Of a DNA stretch of 64,000 nt, positions 12,648 through 26,400 are shown in pieces. The translations under genes and the position numbers were made by a program. The notes beneath the pieces are model-generated. The model was given only the letters and a program-made list of their open reading frames with translations, had not been told where the DNA came from and ran no database searches. Each line of letters starts with the position of its first letter. The first letter of the stretch is position 1. The stretch comes from Rhynchonema sp. JSB1_4 (Eukaryota > Nematoda > Chromadorea > Monhysterida > Xyalidae): assembly GCA_030248065.1 (NCBI GenBank), contig JASAMV010007649.1, positions 39,670-103,669 of the forward strand, in the 5' to 3' direction.

Positions 12648-13539
12648 TTTTTGATGAATGCCTCTGAAATAAACGGGTTGGAAACATCAGAAAAAACACA
12701 TAAAATCAACATAAATCGGACAACACAGAAACACGTCTTGGTATACTGAAAAGACATGAGAATTTTAGTGGTTGTGACCAGTGCACGTTATTAGGTACAA
12801 AAACGCAGTGACTGGTCGCATATGGTCTCCAGTTGCTGCCCTGCGCATTTGGTGTGACACAATTCCGTTCAGGTATTGACCACTAACAATGCGGTCAATG
12901 TCATGCGCATTAATTGCAAACGTAGAAAGGTTTTGTGTCTGTGCATTCGCATAGGTGTCACAGCGCACAGGACTTATGACTTGTGCTGTAAAAACGCAAC
13001 ACTGCGTAAATTCTTATTACAATTTTCGTAAATTTCACAACTCCAGGTTTGCACCAGAACGTGAACGTCACGTGACTTCTAGCAGATACCCTTGTTACTA
13101 CTTCTGAGGTCAGCGTCCAGGCTCAGCTCAGCCGATTTGCGTCCACCAGGTCAAATATTGACTTTGTAGTATTTTCGTCGGAATGTACACATTTCAATAA
13201 CTGACAGCGCACGGCAGAAAAAGTGGTGGTGGACAGAGGAGAGCGGTCACGTCTGTCAACAAAAGTACTGTCACACTACTTTGCAGGGGTCAACAGGCAC
13301 GTTAGCCGCATCATTTCATTTTACAGATGACCACGGAACATGCGCAAAACTCAGTCAAAACAAGTAAGCAAACACAACAGCGCTAGTGCTACAGATCACA
13401 TCACTGATGAAACAAAACTGGATACCGTACAAACTGGATAATAGCTAGCGTTCAGTCACCGGAAAACGGCAAGGACAGAAAAAGCAGGGAAAAAGAAAAA
13501 ACCGAAAACCGGGTAGGACCAACATTATTCAACGTTAAT
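12648..13539. other. Spacer upstream of chitinase
   Basis: This is the chitinase 5' flank and the 3' flank of the next minus-strand gene. An acceptor-like TTATTTCAG lies just upstream of the chitinase ATG. No other feature is convincing. Confidence 0.4.
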
Positions 13540-16500
13540 TTATTCCGGAGCCATGGCGATGCGTCCTTCTGGTCGAATGAATTCAAAGACGTTTTCCAAC
13601 TCCAAGTCTTGGTTTACAGCTTCATTCTAAAACGATCACGAAAACAGTATAGCTGGAAGTTTTCTGTCGCATTTTTTATTCTGGTAGCGTTTCCAAACAA
13701 AAATCCTGATATATGCAGGTTCAAAATTGTTTTTTATTCACTAATCCCACAAAAGTAGAAAACAAAAATTGATAAACCCACCGACTGATCTTCTCCATCT
13801 TCATCATCAGTGGTGTCAAGATCAAGTTCTTCCACGAATCCATCCCTGAGTTCCTGAATATCAGGTTCAGATTCGGAGGAGGAACGCCGGTCAGCAACGT
13901 TGTCGCTCTCAGTCACTGTCATCAGCGCATCAACAGCGCCGCGTGTCTGCGCGCATTTGGTGTTGAGCAGCAGTTTCTCCTGCAATTGTCACCTTGATGT
14001 CGACAGTCTACAGCAAACATCACCTGGAATTGGTGTGTCATTTGGGGCATTGTGAACAGCAGACGGATGCACGCTTCACGTAGTACTTACAAGACACAAA
14101 CCAATCATCAAATCAGGACAAAGAAAATGCTGTGCAAACGTAATTTTGCCATCTGTCACCGCGAAATGGTGCGTCATCTGGTACACGTGAAAGAACTTCC
14201 CAAGCGATGTGCAATTCATTCCGCACTCCCTTTGGTTACATAAGGCTTGCGAAACATACACTGAGACTAAATTGATCACCACTACCACAGCACCATAAGC
14301 ATGCGTGCGCACTCGCGGATGTTTCACACGGTGTGCGTGTGTGTGCTCAAACAAGACACAGACGAACATTTATCGAACCAAACCAACTAATGTTTCATCC
14401 AGCATCGACAATGCAGCGTTCGGTTGTTCAACGTGTTTGATCGAGCGAACATGCACGTCCTGCGTGTCACTGGAACATGAGAAAAGTTAGGCACCCCAAA
14501 AATCGCACTCTGCTGTTGATTTGTGCAAACTGCAAAGCCAAAGCCATACAAGAAGAAATTAATCATTTCGACACACTCTTGATCTCAACCATACCTCACT
14601 GGATGTTTCCAGAATGCACCACTAAGGTCATTCGTGCAATCACAATCCCACATGTCCGAATTTCGACCAGTCCAATGTTCGTCAACCACATCGGCCGTGA
14701 ATTGCTGAAAGTGTGAGCAATTTGCAGCTTGTCGATAAATGGAAGCCAACTTTATCAGTCGAATGTTAGTTATGGCCACACCAGCAAATATATCACTCTC
14801 GCTCAACTATTCAACTCTCAAACATGGGTAATGCTGCAAACGACCAATCACTAAGTTGGATTTGCAGCCTATCCTGTTTATATCGACATAATCGCGACCG
14901 GCCATTTCCTGTAACCAATCAGAAGAAGAACTGAATAACACCACCGTCACTGTAAAGTGGACAGGGGGTCGCCAGCCACCTTAATATCATATCAACATAC
15001 AAAAGCCAACCCCGATGCCCAAATGCACCTGTTGTCCCCGGTCAGCGCCGACAAAGATGCGCGTCATTTCCCAGGCGATCAGCTGCCAATCGGCGTCATT
15101 GTCACGTGACTCGATCGACACCAGCTTGATTCGAACGGTGCGCACCGAATTGCGATAGATGCGACGATCGTCGAACAAGCTGGACACGGTGAATTCAATC
15201 GGACTGATCACGTGATCGATTGTAAAGCGAATGGTGCTTGATGGACGGACGATCTGTGGGTGGAGAGAAATGGTGATGTTTCAAAAATTTACTAGTTGTT
15301 GTGTGGTACCGGTCTTCATACACGCCCAGCTTATTTATCACATGGAAGTTCTTGACGGCAGACCGGACCAATAAAACACTTCGCCAATACAGTTGATGTC
15401 AAACACAGGGCAATATGAAAGCCAAAAGCCACAGATCACAGACACAACATATGCCAGAAAACCAACCTCCTGAATTGGTTTTTCCGGGCATGCAGCATCA
15501 CCGCTTGGATTTGGTTTGCCACGATCTTCAGCATCCCATTTCCGTTTCTGCGTTTCGTAACCCAGATCCCAGATGACGACCGGCAACCAGCGTTCTTTGT
15601 GACGATCGAAAAACGCACCCAAATGAGGAGTCCAGTGCGGGGCTGAGACCAGAACCTGGACGGTGATAAAACCGTTTTGTTTTTTTATATTTTGACAGAG
15701 GCCGCTGAAAAGGGGCTGAGACAACAAAACAGATGCAAGAACAAAACTAAGGCTCATACCGCTACGAAATTCATGCAAATCACGTGGTGATTCTGATCTG
15801 TTTAAAAATTACAGTTTTCCGGCGCAGATGCAAGGATTTTGTTTGTGATAAAAAATGTTTCGCACATGGAACGTAACAAGCTCGTTACAACGACAAAAAC
15901 CAATGTCAACCTGCTTGGCACATGAAAGTCATAATAAACGCACCAGAAACCAACAAAATTTTAATCAAAATTGAACAAAACCTGAGCAAAACCAGCAGGA
16001 TGAGTATCGAGTGGAATCTTTCGCGCGAATCTGGCCACATGTTGAGCGATCGCTGCCTGATAGTTGCAGTGCTCAATCACTGGGCTAGCTTCGGTACGTT
16101 TTTCTGCAAGCGGAGTGATAACAATGAAGAACATTATTGTTCGAGCAGCGCAGGAGCCCTATCACGCTGAATTAAAGAAAAAAGATGTTTTTCAAACCAA
16201 CGCAACAGACCAAGCACAGCCAAAATCGATTTCAGCGGTGCTTGATGTCTGACGATCAACTCGTGCGCCGACTCAATCCACAGATGACAACAACGGTCCC
16301 TGATATCTGAGGCATAGTGACAGCATTTTGTGAGTTTTTTTGAAATTTCGATCCATCTCAAACGCATTGATCTATCAACTTGCGGTGAAATTGCTTGTAA
16401 AAAAACGAGAGTGCGAAATATTTTTCAAACAGTCGACGACGAAAACAGTTGTTTTCAGAAAATCTTCAGCCTGAAAAAAATGCAAATTTACCGAACAAAC

Positions 16501-17455
16501 ATCGTCCATGCTCATCTGGTTCGAAGGCGGCGCGGAAAACGGCCGGCGCAGTACCAACCAGGATTTGGGGGCGTTTCCGTTTGATCAAATCTTGAGAGGA
16601 ATGAGATTAAAATTTCAAATGTGGTGAAAATATCAACCAAACAGAGAGCAACAAACCACGAGCTTCAGTCTCGTTGGCAAACGACAGCGTTTCAGCGCAC
16701 AGAATCGGGTAGACCCGCTTGAAGTTCCGATCAATTTGACATTTCAGTTCATCAGCCCGTTGACCAGATGAGGTCTTCAAGATTTGGCGGTAAAATTGAA
16801 CAAAATGATCAATAAATGCCCAAGACGCACCAGAATGATGAGCACTGGTCCGTAACTGGCTTTGCGTCGAACATAAGCGTACCGATGCACGGCACTGACA
16901 CGGTAAAGCAGTGCACCTGAAAATGTGCCGTGTATGACAAGTGAGATGAACCAAAGTTAGAAGATGTCCCCAAGTACTTTACCATGCCCATGAACCACAT
17001 GTAACGCAGACCAACCCAAATAAGCGACATTTATGGAATCAGTGCGCGAGTCAACAGTGCACACGCTGCGCATTGGGTTCGTCTGACACGCTCGGGCAGC
17101 TACGTCCCGTTCAAAGGCGCTCATTGAGTCACCTTTGGCCTGGAATACAGAAACACAACATTGATTACGAACAAGATGGACAAGACTTGACATGATCACC
17201 ACAAGTTCATCGAAATTTCTGATGAGAGGAGCAACGTGGCAAATTATTGAACAAAGAGTGGCTGAGCTCAATTTTCTTGAAATGACCAAAAAAATGTTAT
17301 TGCTTCGAAAAATAGACCGACCAAACCTGCTCAACCAATTTTTCGACAAATTCGGGTAATTCCACATCTTTGGCAAACAGACCACCACTGCATTTGTCGG
17401 ACACAACATGCCGATCGCCGATCAGATCAGTAAGTTTGGTATCCTCCTCACTCAT
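13540..17455 (-). CDS. Multi-exon gene with degenerate DEAD-box-like N-terminus, identity unresolved
   Basis: The likely start is at 17455 (MSEEDTKLTDLIGDRH). Phase-consistent exons at the start: 17455-17327, 17139-16983, 16916-16831, 16774-16657, 16590-16492. Further probable exons lie about 16475-16380, 16110-15990, 15660-15475 (VLVSAPHWTPHLGAFFDRHK), 15255-15025 (ISPIEFTVSSLFDDRRIYR), 14715-14600 and 13984-13782 (acidic, SSSESEPDIQ), with last exon 13626-13540 (ends EFIRPEGRIAMAPE). Spacing of GHGALLY, PVLIILTSSGQRA, PQILVGTAPAV and TTVFVVDCLKN parallels helicase motifs I, Ia, Ib and II, but the key Lys and the DEAD box are not preserved. TDRD12/Yb-type germline helicases are one family with such degeneration; that link is speculative. 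The middle of the model is incomplete. Confidence 0.45.
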
Positions 17456-18404
17456 ATTTGATCGAATTTTGTGATCTGCTCCCGAATGAAGGCCGGTGCC
17501 CAAAATTTGGTCGTCGACTTGGTTTTATCTGAAGAAGGAAAGTAGACGTGGACACTGTAAAAGGCAAACTACACAAACACGAGCCCGATTTCGAAGGTGG
17601 CGTGTATTCAAAACGATAGAAAGAGAAAATCATCATGCTCCACTTTGTATTCTTCAATGTGTAACATTTCCCAAATCAGCAGCCACGTATGAATGTTTCA
17701 CTATTCTGCCAGCTGCGAAATCGAGCTTATGTTGGTGTAAGTTTGCCTACTGTAATGTAAAAACAATTTTTGAGGCAGTGGCCAGACGAGACGGACCAAT
17801 CACCATCAGCAGACAGTCCATGGAACGCTCCAAAACAGGCATAAAAAGATTAAATCAAGGGGTTAGGAACTGTGAAAAGGTGCTTCGGTGCAAGCAGCAA
17901 GCGATATGTAAGGACAGATAACAGCCATGCGACAGTGGGCTAGGCTTGTGGGAAACAAGCGCGGGACAGGCGACGAACAAAGAACAGAAAATAAATGTAT
18001 TAAATGTTTGTTCATAAACAATGTTTTATACAATCACAGATCTATTTTGTTACACATTGCGATCATCACAGCCCACAAATAATCAATAAACTGGATGATT
18101 ATCAATAAGGATTATTAGGATTTTAAGGATTGACGACCAGGTAAACACATGCACAGCACATAAAGTAATATAACTGGAATAAAATATTTGGTTCAATTCA
18201 CAATATTTGGGCAAATTGATTGAATAGTTGGTTGAGTGAGGTATTCTGATATATAACACACGAAAACAAAAACACGTGAAAAATTCAATAAAGCACAGCA
18301 AGCAATCCGACAAGTTCAGTACAACGTATCATACGAGCAAAACGAAATTTCAAAAAGTGGGAAAGGTGGTTAATCTTGATAGCACAGTTGTTGTTGTGAT
18401 AATC
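17456..18404. other. Spacer between the unidentified gene and the 5-phosphatase gene
   Basis: This is the 3' flank of the 5-phosphatase gene and the upstream region of the minus-strand gene to its left. Only shadow frames are seen; no RNA gene or repeat is recognised. Confidence 0.4.
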
Positions 18405-21400
18405 TCAGATCGGCTGTTTATGTGCTTCGGACAATTTCTTCGCTTTTCGATACCCGCGACCTGTTTTACGCGCAGCGTCCACTTTCGGTTGCATATTGGG
18501 AGTGCTAAAACGGGAGAAAATCTTCATGATTCTTGATTAGAGTGCAGAACGTAGCAGCAGTGAGTTTTTACCCATTTCGAGGAATTTTGAGCACAATCAA
18601 GGAAAAATTAAAACTGCTGTCGCTGCGAGAAAAACGAATAAACACCACAAACATTGCAAACAGACCCTTTCGGCGTGGGTAAGACCCTGACTTTGAACAC
18701 GCCAAACACGGGTTTATGATCAGACAAAGTCAGTCCGTGAATGCAGTCATACTGTAACGCACGGATCGCGTCAAGACCCGAGTTGTTGGTACGGTAGAGA
18801 ATACGATCCTGCCACAAAGTGATATTCATGGCAATCGATTAATATTTTAATCGACAAACATTTCTAAAACACACCGTATACGCAGGACAGCGTTTGTCGT
18901 AGAAGTCGTTCGTGCCAATACGATACTTGTACGTGGGCGGGAAATTAATCTCGGCCTCGCAAAACTGTTCGAACACGGTGCCTGAATAGCAATCAAAATT
19001 AGTTTCCACTTGAAATATAAAACACAAAATCGATACATAAACAAGCAGAGCATACCTGATCGCATTTCGTGTCCGAGCTGATCCGTTCGCAGCACCGAAT
19101 TCGACGTCAGATCCGCTTGCAATTCGGCCATGAAGCCCAAACGATCGATTTGTCCATAGTCCAACACGCTAAAATAATGTTCGAATTTTATTACAAAATT
19201 CGAATGATCTGCAAACCTTTTTTGTGATGAACGGACCGAAAATTCAGATCGCCAAACCAGAACACGCGGTCGAAACTTGACACCGCCGAATGACCAGTGC
19301 GCTTCACGTGATTCTTGAAATTGAAGTTCTGACAAATCTTGTGGTAATCCTGCACCCGTTCGCCTTTGTTACGATCTGCAATCCGGCTTGTTTTCGTTTA
19401 TATTCTGTTTCATTTTTTCAATTGTCAACTTTTTGTGTCCATACGAAACCACAAACCAGTCGTAGCAGACCAATTGTTCAAGTATAAAATCCAACCCCTC
19501 GTCATTTTCGAGTGTAACATCAGCAAACAATTACATCAAAAAGACACTCACGTCTCAAGTGACATCCGATAAATAACATGGCGCAGTGAAATATCCTGAA
19601 TCCGATCGCAATCGCACCTTTGGTTCGCGCTGGTTTGGCAACAACGGTGCTCGGAATGAACTCCCATTCTGGGTCTGCGCATGAATTTGTTTGATATTTC
19701 AGATTATTGGTCGTTTTTCGTCTTTCAATCCAACGCATTTTTGCGGTTGCTGCGTCGTCTACTGCAGTTGCATGCCACCTGCAGCCCTGGTCATTTTCAC
19801 GTGAAACATCAAGTGACCGAACATATTTCTTGCAGACGAAACCGCGCAAACACACGAAGCTTCGACTCAAACACATTCAAAATGTGCCGCTGTACGGCAG
19901 TTTGTTATTGACCAATTTTCGGTGGACTGGCACCTAAAAATTGTGATGTGACATCGGGAATTTATATGCCAATTCTGCCTAACATTTGAGTATTTGCGAT
20001 TGTGGACTCTGGCCCTACATTAGGGCGGGTCGCGAACGAACGCCTTTGTACCCCCAAACAAATCGGAGAATTTCATCCGACACAGAGAAAGCCCGACGTA
20101 CCAGTGCAATGGTCCATCAGCGTGTGCTGCACGAATACGACCAACATTTGTCCCCATTTGCGCACCCAGCGATACGGAATGTATTCGTTGCCCAGCACGT
20201 CACTAATCAGCGTGACGATGTCGAAATGTAGACACCTAGGTGTGGTTGACAGACAAACTCAAGCTTTGGTCGAGTAAGCTTTAAAGTAAAATGCATGTGT
20301 CGGGGTTCGACGGACTTAGAATTCCTCACAGATGTCGGGTGTTGGCTCCCAAAAGTGTTGGTGTCGGGTGCCCGGTGCCGACCCCCATCCCTAATCACAA
20401 CAACGCTCGAACCGAACCTGAACCGAACAACATCACACGCCAGTCCTTTTGAGGCAAAAATAGTTCCACGTGAGACCCTATGCATGGCTCGAATTGAATA
20501 AACCCCATGACTTTCCACTGTGCCCATGTCCAAATCCACAGCAACACTCTCAAAATCAACTCCCAATTGCACTCACATGTGGTACGAATGCACTTCCTGC
20601 ATTGATATGGCATAGATGTCGGGTTTGAATGAATGATCGTTGACACGCAACCATTGACGGATTATCGATTGATTGGACGGGGACTATAATAAGGTAGTTT
20701 ATTTTATGTGTTGAATTTTATCGTTGTTCTTGGCAAAACAGACGGGAAACAACCAACTTTGAGTCTCTGAGACAACCCAAGTCATATTCACGTTAAACAT
20801 CATCACCCAACAAGCTGTTTCAATTTATTAGACGCGATTCAATCCGGCATCAAAGGCTTTTCATGCCCTCATTTCCACATCGTTCAAATATGCGTGAGGT
20901 CAGAGATCGATCAGCATGATTGGTAGATAACGGCTCAGTTGCTAAGCCAGGTGCTAGCCGTCAGGCCCCAGTGCAAAGACCAGATTCGTGTCCTTCCGAT
21001 CGCCAACCCCATCTATTAAAACAAACACACTAACTTTGCCAGCCAGATTCCACGTCGAACAAAACACGGTGATTGCTTCATCAGGAAATCGAGCTCGAAT
21101 CTCCTTACGACTCATAAACACGCTGCCACCCGGCGCCAATAGAAGACCACCGCTGGAAGACAAAAGATGTGCAAAATATAATTGCAATTTTTCCGGAAAA
21201 AATATCTACTGAAAAAAACTTTTTTTGAAAAAAAAGACTTTTTTTATTTATTTAAAAAAAAAAAAAGTTGGCCGCCTAAAAAGGAAAGATATAGAAAAAT
21301 TCAAAAATACTTCCTCCCGAAAAAATCTGTAAGTCGACCAAAGACACAAAAAATGGTGTTTTTGGAGGATTTGAGAAACTGACCTGGCGACTGTCCAAGT

Positions 21401-22730
21401 TTTTTTGGAAGATTTGGAAATTTTTCAAAAATTTCCGATATTTTTCCAGTGCCCGGAAAAGTATCGTTCGTTATTTTGGCGTTTGGAAAAAAACGTTCAT
21501 TTTTCGTTTTTTCAGGAAAAAAACGGTTTTTTTCCACTTGCAACTATAGTACAAAGACATACCCCTCAGGCCCTCGTGGATACGGAATTGTGCCAATGAC
21601 CCACAAACTCACTTAGGCTGCACCCGTTGCACCCTGGGTGTGCCGCCAACCGCAGTCATCGCGTCGCCCCCTTGGCCCAATTCCGTGTCCGAATCGTCAC
21701 TCGCTGTTCGACCATCGCCACTCGATCGCGGCGGTAACGATGGTGAGGTGACCCCTGCGATATCAGGGTGGGGCGAAACACTTGGCTGCAAATGAAGATT
21801 CACATTTCTTTAGTTTATTAATAAAAATCTGCTATCGTGGTCTACCATTATCATTGTGACATGATCAGGCAGGACCCGTCATATTCTACCGCTGTGCAGT
21901 ACATGTCACAAAATACCAAATAGTGACTACGGGAGGGTTTTTCGCAATACAGGGGTCACTAAAAAACAAGAAAACACAAACTGTAACACGCTTCAAACCT
22001 GTATCAGAAACGCGGTGTTGCTCTGATCCAGCAATTCCTCCACATCCGACTCCGACGCCGAATATCCTTTATCTTCCTCTTCGAGCGGAGGAACACCAAA
22101 CGGAAGTGATTTCGATCTTGTTGCCGGTGGAGGTTTTTGATCGTCGAAAAATGGCTGACCGCTGGACGTAGATTGGACCTGGAAATGTTTCAATCCAACC
22201 GTGAAAGCTCCTTTATATTGAATACCACTTGCGGCAATAAACCACAGGTTGTAAAAAAATTGATAACAGACGTACGGGTGCGGATTCACTATTTTTGATC
22301 AGCAGTAATCGCGTGGCAGCGGTGTCGCACACAAACAATGGTGACGACGGTCGACGCTCTCGTAATGGCACAGTGATCGGCGGCAAACCTGCAAAGCAAA
22401 GTCTTTATGTTCGTGTTCGGAGACCACGCGCAGAACAAAGCGGACTTGAATCAGGTTTCAAGACTTTCTGCACACCACCGAAAAAGCTTCTTCGAAATCA
22501 CGTCACAACAACACTCGCCCAAGTTCGAAAACCACCAAATATCTGACCACGTCATGATCGTGCGAACCTCTATTCCTCCTAACAGGCGTGTGCACCTGCG
22601 CCCTGCTGCTGCTCGCTTGATCAGGTCCATTAGGATGGCCATCTTCCACTTGTACTAATTGGTGCTGCATGTTTTTGAAAGCCCAAGGACGACGGCGACG
22701 TATGCGTTTGATCTCTGCTTCTTGGCTCAT
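18405..22730 (-). CDS. Inositol polyphosphate 5-phosphatase, INPP5E/pharbin-like
   Basis: Thirteen exons: 22730-22568, 22388-22276, 22178-21999, 21785-21613, 21152-21035, 20683-20577, 20235-20102, 19674-19552, 19375-19237, 19168-19056, 18981-18875, 18808-18666, 18504-18405; all phases agree, 570 aa. The N-terminal 230 residues are polar, Pro/Ser/Glu-rich and not conserved. The catalytic domain runs from TWNLAGK (about 243) through PDIYAISMQEV, RTKGAIAIGF, VFWFGDLNFR (about 408) and CPAYTDRILYR (about 486) to LSDHKPVFGVF (about 520). These are the metal- and phosphate-binding motifs of the 5-phosphatase family. The sequence around TDQLGHEMRSG matches the INPP5E branch best. The family removes the 5-phosphate from phosphoinositides such as PI(4,5)P2 and PI(3,4,5)P3, in cilia or at membranes. 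The tail is basic (RKTGRGYRKAKK) and ends without the CaaX box of vertebrate INPP5E. Confidence 0.88.
21180..21560. repeat. T/A-rich low-complexity intron segment
   Basis: Long A and T runs with repeated GGAAAAA and TTTTTCC words fill intron 4 of the 5-phosphatase gene. Similar GGAAAA/TTTTCC text recurs near 25600 in RPS2 intron 1. No terminal repeats were delimited. Confidence 0.4.
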
Positions 22731-23444
22731 AACATCGTGTGACGCTAACGAGCTGGGTGGACGGAAGAAACTGCGCTGCGCTGTTGATGATGTTTATCAC
22801 ATGCTCAGCTCAGATGAAGGTGGTTGGTGCACATGGTATTGTCATGCTTAAATGACGTTAAGTAGGGACATGCTGGAAACGAATGATGCAAGGTAAAACT
22901 AAGTGAGCGTTAAAAGCGTCATAATAAACTAGTTGCATTGGAACATTGACAATTCTGAAATACATAAATTAGCACGAAGGAATCATAATAAGAGGCACAA
23001 AATTAGCAATGAAAATGACACGTTAGATAGACAGCGCGGTAGCACACACTGCGAGGATGCAAGCAAGCATGCAACCCAACCGACACCGACAAAGAAATCA
23101 AAGATAAAACTTTGCAACAATCTCACCTTTATTCATTCACTCACAAGACAAATTCCAAATTCACACGAATATTTTGGTGGAAATGTCGATATTACACATC
23201 TCCAAACTTTTCACTAAAATTCAGTCTCTCTTCAGAAGCATTTGGTAATAACTAATAGCATAACAGAAACATCTCTTTCTCCAGTCGAACAAGAAAATTT
23301 AACAACAACGTGGTTTTGTGTGATCTTATAACTCTATCTACCCATTTATTTAGAGAAAGAGAACGGCTCTTGCCCAGCAACTTGGGAGCGACGCGATCAC
23401 TGAAACGACAAAAAAAGTTCATAAACTTTCTTTTAATATTTATT
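22731..23444. other. Spacer between RPS2 3' end and 5-phosphatase start
   Basis: It contains the upstream region of the 5-phosphatase gene and the RPS2 3' flank. AAATAAATATT on the minus strand just beyond the RPS2 stop may include its polyadenylation signal. No coding signal is seen. Confidence 0.4.
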
Positions 23445-26400
23445 TCAACATAGATCAAAAGAAACCACAACCTTGCGTCCGCCGAAACCCTGTTTCTCGG
23501 CGAGCATGGCCGAATGCGCGCCATAGGGATTCTTCTCGATGGCTTGCTCCGGCCAAAGATCGGGCGTCAGATACGAATAGGTGCGCATGATGGCGCTGTA
23601 GGTGGCTTTGGCTGAAAAGCGGTTGGGAATAAGCATCGAATCAATGTCAAAAGAACCTTGAACTCCCTAAAAGTCAGCGGGTTGTGACCTGACATTGTAT
23701 CAAAAGTGTCTGTTGAAAAAAATACCTACCAAGTTCAGTTAATTGTTCGTTACGGTTATGCAAATAATTGCTGCAAAATGCCATCTATTGTTTTTTCTCA
23801 TCCTTCAGCTGGTATTACACTTGCCGTAGAACATTCCCGAGCCAACTTTTTGTTTCTGTCGTGAACTGGCTGTCTGTTCTGATGGCAGTGGTCTTCTTAG
23901 GTAGACACATACGATGAAAAATGCAACGCGTAACTGCAACCCGAAACACAAACTACAGATTAAAAAGAAGTCGCGAATGACCCACCAAAATTGCCGAGGG
24001 TGCCGGTGCTACCGGTGGCGGCTGTGTAACAATCCTCAATGCCAGCCATGGACAGTAACTTCTTGGGAACCGGGGCCGACACAATACCGGTGCCACGGGG
24101 AGCGGGGATCAGACGCACCAGCACACTGCCGCATTTACCGGTGACCTGGGCACGAAAATAATAATTATTCAAGGTTGTTTGTGATCAGAAAATTTGAACA
24201 CTTGTTATTTGGCAATTGTAAATGCACGAGCTGTTAGCAGTCAGCTGCACTTGATGATTTATAAGAGCACGCAAAAAATGTTTCGTATCAATCTGATTAA
24301 TTGGTTCACAATCGTTTTTCGTTAGTTTTCGAATCAGTATGTTTCGACGTTTCAAGGAAACGCGAATAAATATCGAAAAAAAACAACAAAAGTGATCTAA
24401 AAAGAACACATCCAGCTCACTTTGCAGGGAACGGTGTGTGGTTTTCCGATTCTGTTGCCCCAGTAGCCGCGTCGTACGGGTATGACGGACAATTTAGCGA
24501 CAATGATCGCACCGCGGATGGCCGTGGCCACTTCTTTCGAACATTTCACGCCCAAGCCCACGTGTCCGTTGTGATCACCGATGGCGACGAACGCCTGCGC
24601 ATTTTCTCTTTCATTGTATTTTCACATAATTTCTCTTAACACATTCTTCACACATTCTGTCGGGCTTTACCTTGAACCGAGTGCGCTGGCCGGCGCGCGT
24701 CTGTTTCTGAACGGGCATGATCTTGAGCACCTCGTCCTTCAGCGAACTGCCCAGAAACATGTCGATGATCTCGAACTCCTGCAAATGAATATTTACAAAT
24801 CTAATTGAATCCGAAATATTAATCGTGTGGTTTGTTTCAAAAGCATACCCTTGAGACAGGCGAAACAAGCCGGTCCAACAGACATACACTTGCGGATAAA
24901 AAAAATGTTTTTCGGTTTTTCCGACGGTTTCTGGAGCTGGAAAAAAGAAAAAAGCCGCAGCCGCTCAGAAACATTTTTGGAAAGTAATTTTTTCGCAGAT
25001 TTTTTGCTATATTTATTAAATATTTTCGTGAAACCAACTTTGGTCGAAGGCACTTGGTGTAAAAGTGCCTGTTTTTATCATTGTGGGTCACAATGAGTGT
25101 CAAAAACACCCTAGGACACCATGACACTGTGACTGTCTACTCTAGCGTCAACATGGCTCGAAAATCCGTTATTTTGGGTTCCCCTGTCCTTATACACCAG
25201 GTCCTTTATTCGCTTTTTGGGTCTTTGTGGTATTTTTTTAGCAATTATTCCAAAAAATAAAAAACGGTTTTTCCGCAAGTATAAACAGGAAAGTTGATTT
25301 TTCATCGCTTTCAGCTCAAAAGTACCTTGATGGGCAAGGAATGCAGATAGACTTCTTCGATCGACTTGATCTTTCCGTCCTTGACCAGCCGGCCGAGTTT
25401 GGTGACCGGCACCCACTCCTTGTCTCCGTCTTTGCCACCGCGGCCACCGCCACGTCCGCGACCTCGACCGCGGCCACGACCTCGCGGGCCACCGCGACCA
25501 CCTGCAAACGAACCAATAGCAAATTGGAATGGAACAGATCAGTGGTGTTGGTGTCGTTGCCCTCCTTGGGCATGGGAAATCGGCCGGGAAAATTTAAATC
25601 GGGATCGGGAAAATTTAAATGTTTTCCGTTTTTTCGGAAATGAAACGGTTTTCTAAGTTAGTCACTATATTTTTAGGCGAAAATTTGATTCGAAAAAGAG
25701 ATTAGGATCGGGCCGGCTGGGCCCGGCAGGGATTTGGACTTTTGGCATCTCAGGCCGGGCCGGGCCGGAGATTTGGAGGTTCGGGCAGTGTTGGAGGTAC
25801 TCTGGAGGGGGGATACCTACTGTACCGCGCTCGGAGAGGGGGGATACCTACTGTACCAAAGCCGATGGCCTGGGGGGTTATGTACCTGGGGGGGGGTTAG
25901 GTTTTGGGGTGAAAATTTTTAATGTTTTTATTATGTGTGGAATCGTGTGAAAACATAGTATAGAATCGTGTGAAAACGTAGTATTGCGCGCGTAGCGCGC
26001 AAATTTTGGGTAATTTGAGGCAAAAACCACTGATTTTACACTAAATTTGGCCATTTTGGTCAAAAATTGGCACTTTTGGGGCAAAATCGGGGGGATACCT
26101 ACTGTACCGGGGTGAAAATAGGGGGATACCTACTGTACCATGCCAGACATCGGGTCCGGCCCCCTACCAGGCCCGAATTGCTCAAAGTTCAAGCCAAAAG
26201 CGCATTTTTTTACCAAAAAATCTGCAAAAATTGCGTTTCGCGCAGAATATGTGCACATTTTTTGCGGGGCCCAAATGGACGCGGCTCACAGAAATCGAAT
26301 CACAAAAACATAAGCATGCTTCCCCAAGAAAATTTTTGAAAATTTTGGTCTTTTTTGACCATTTTTTTCCACTACCCCAAAATCGGGCCGGGCCGACCTT

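Noticed and set aside
19205..19236. Donor after HHKK in the 5-phosphatase (GTTTGC)
   Set aside because: It breaks the phase into the next exon; the donor directly after the NFR motif (GTCCGT) keeps phase and matches the family.
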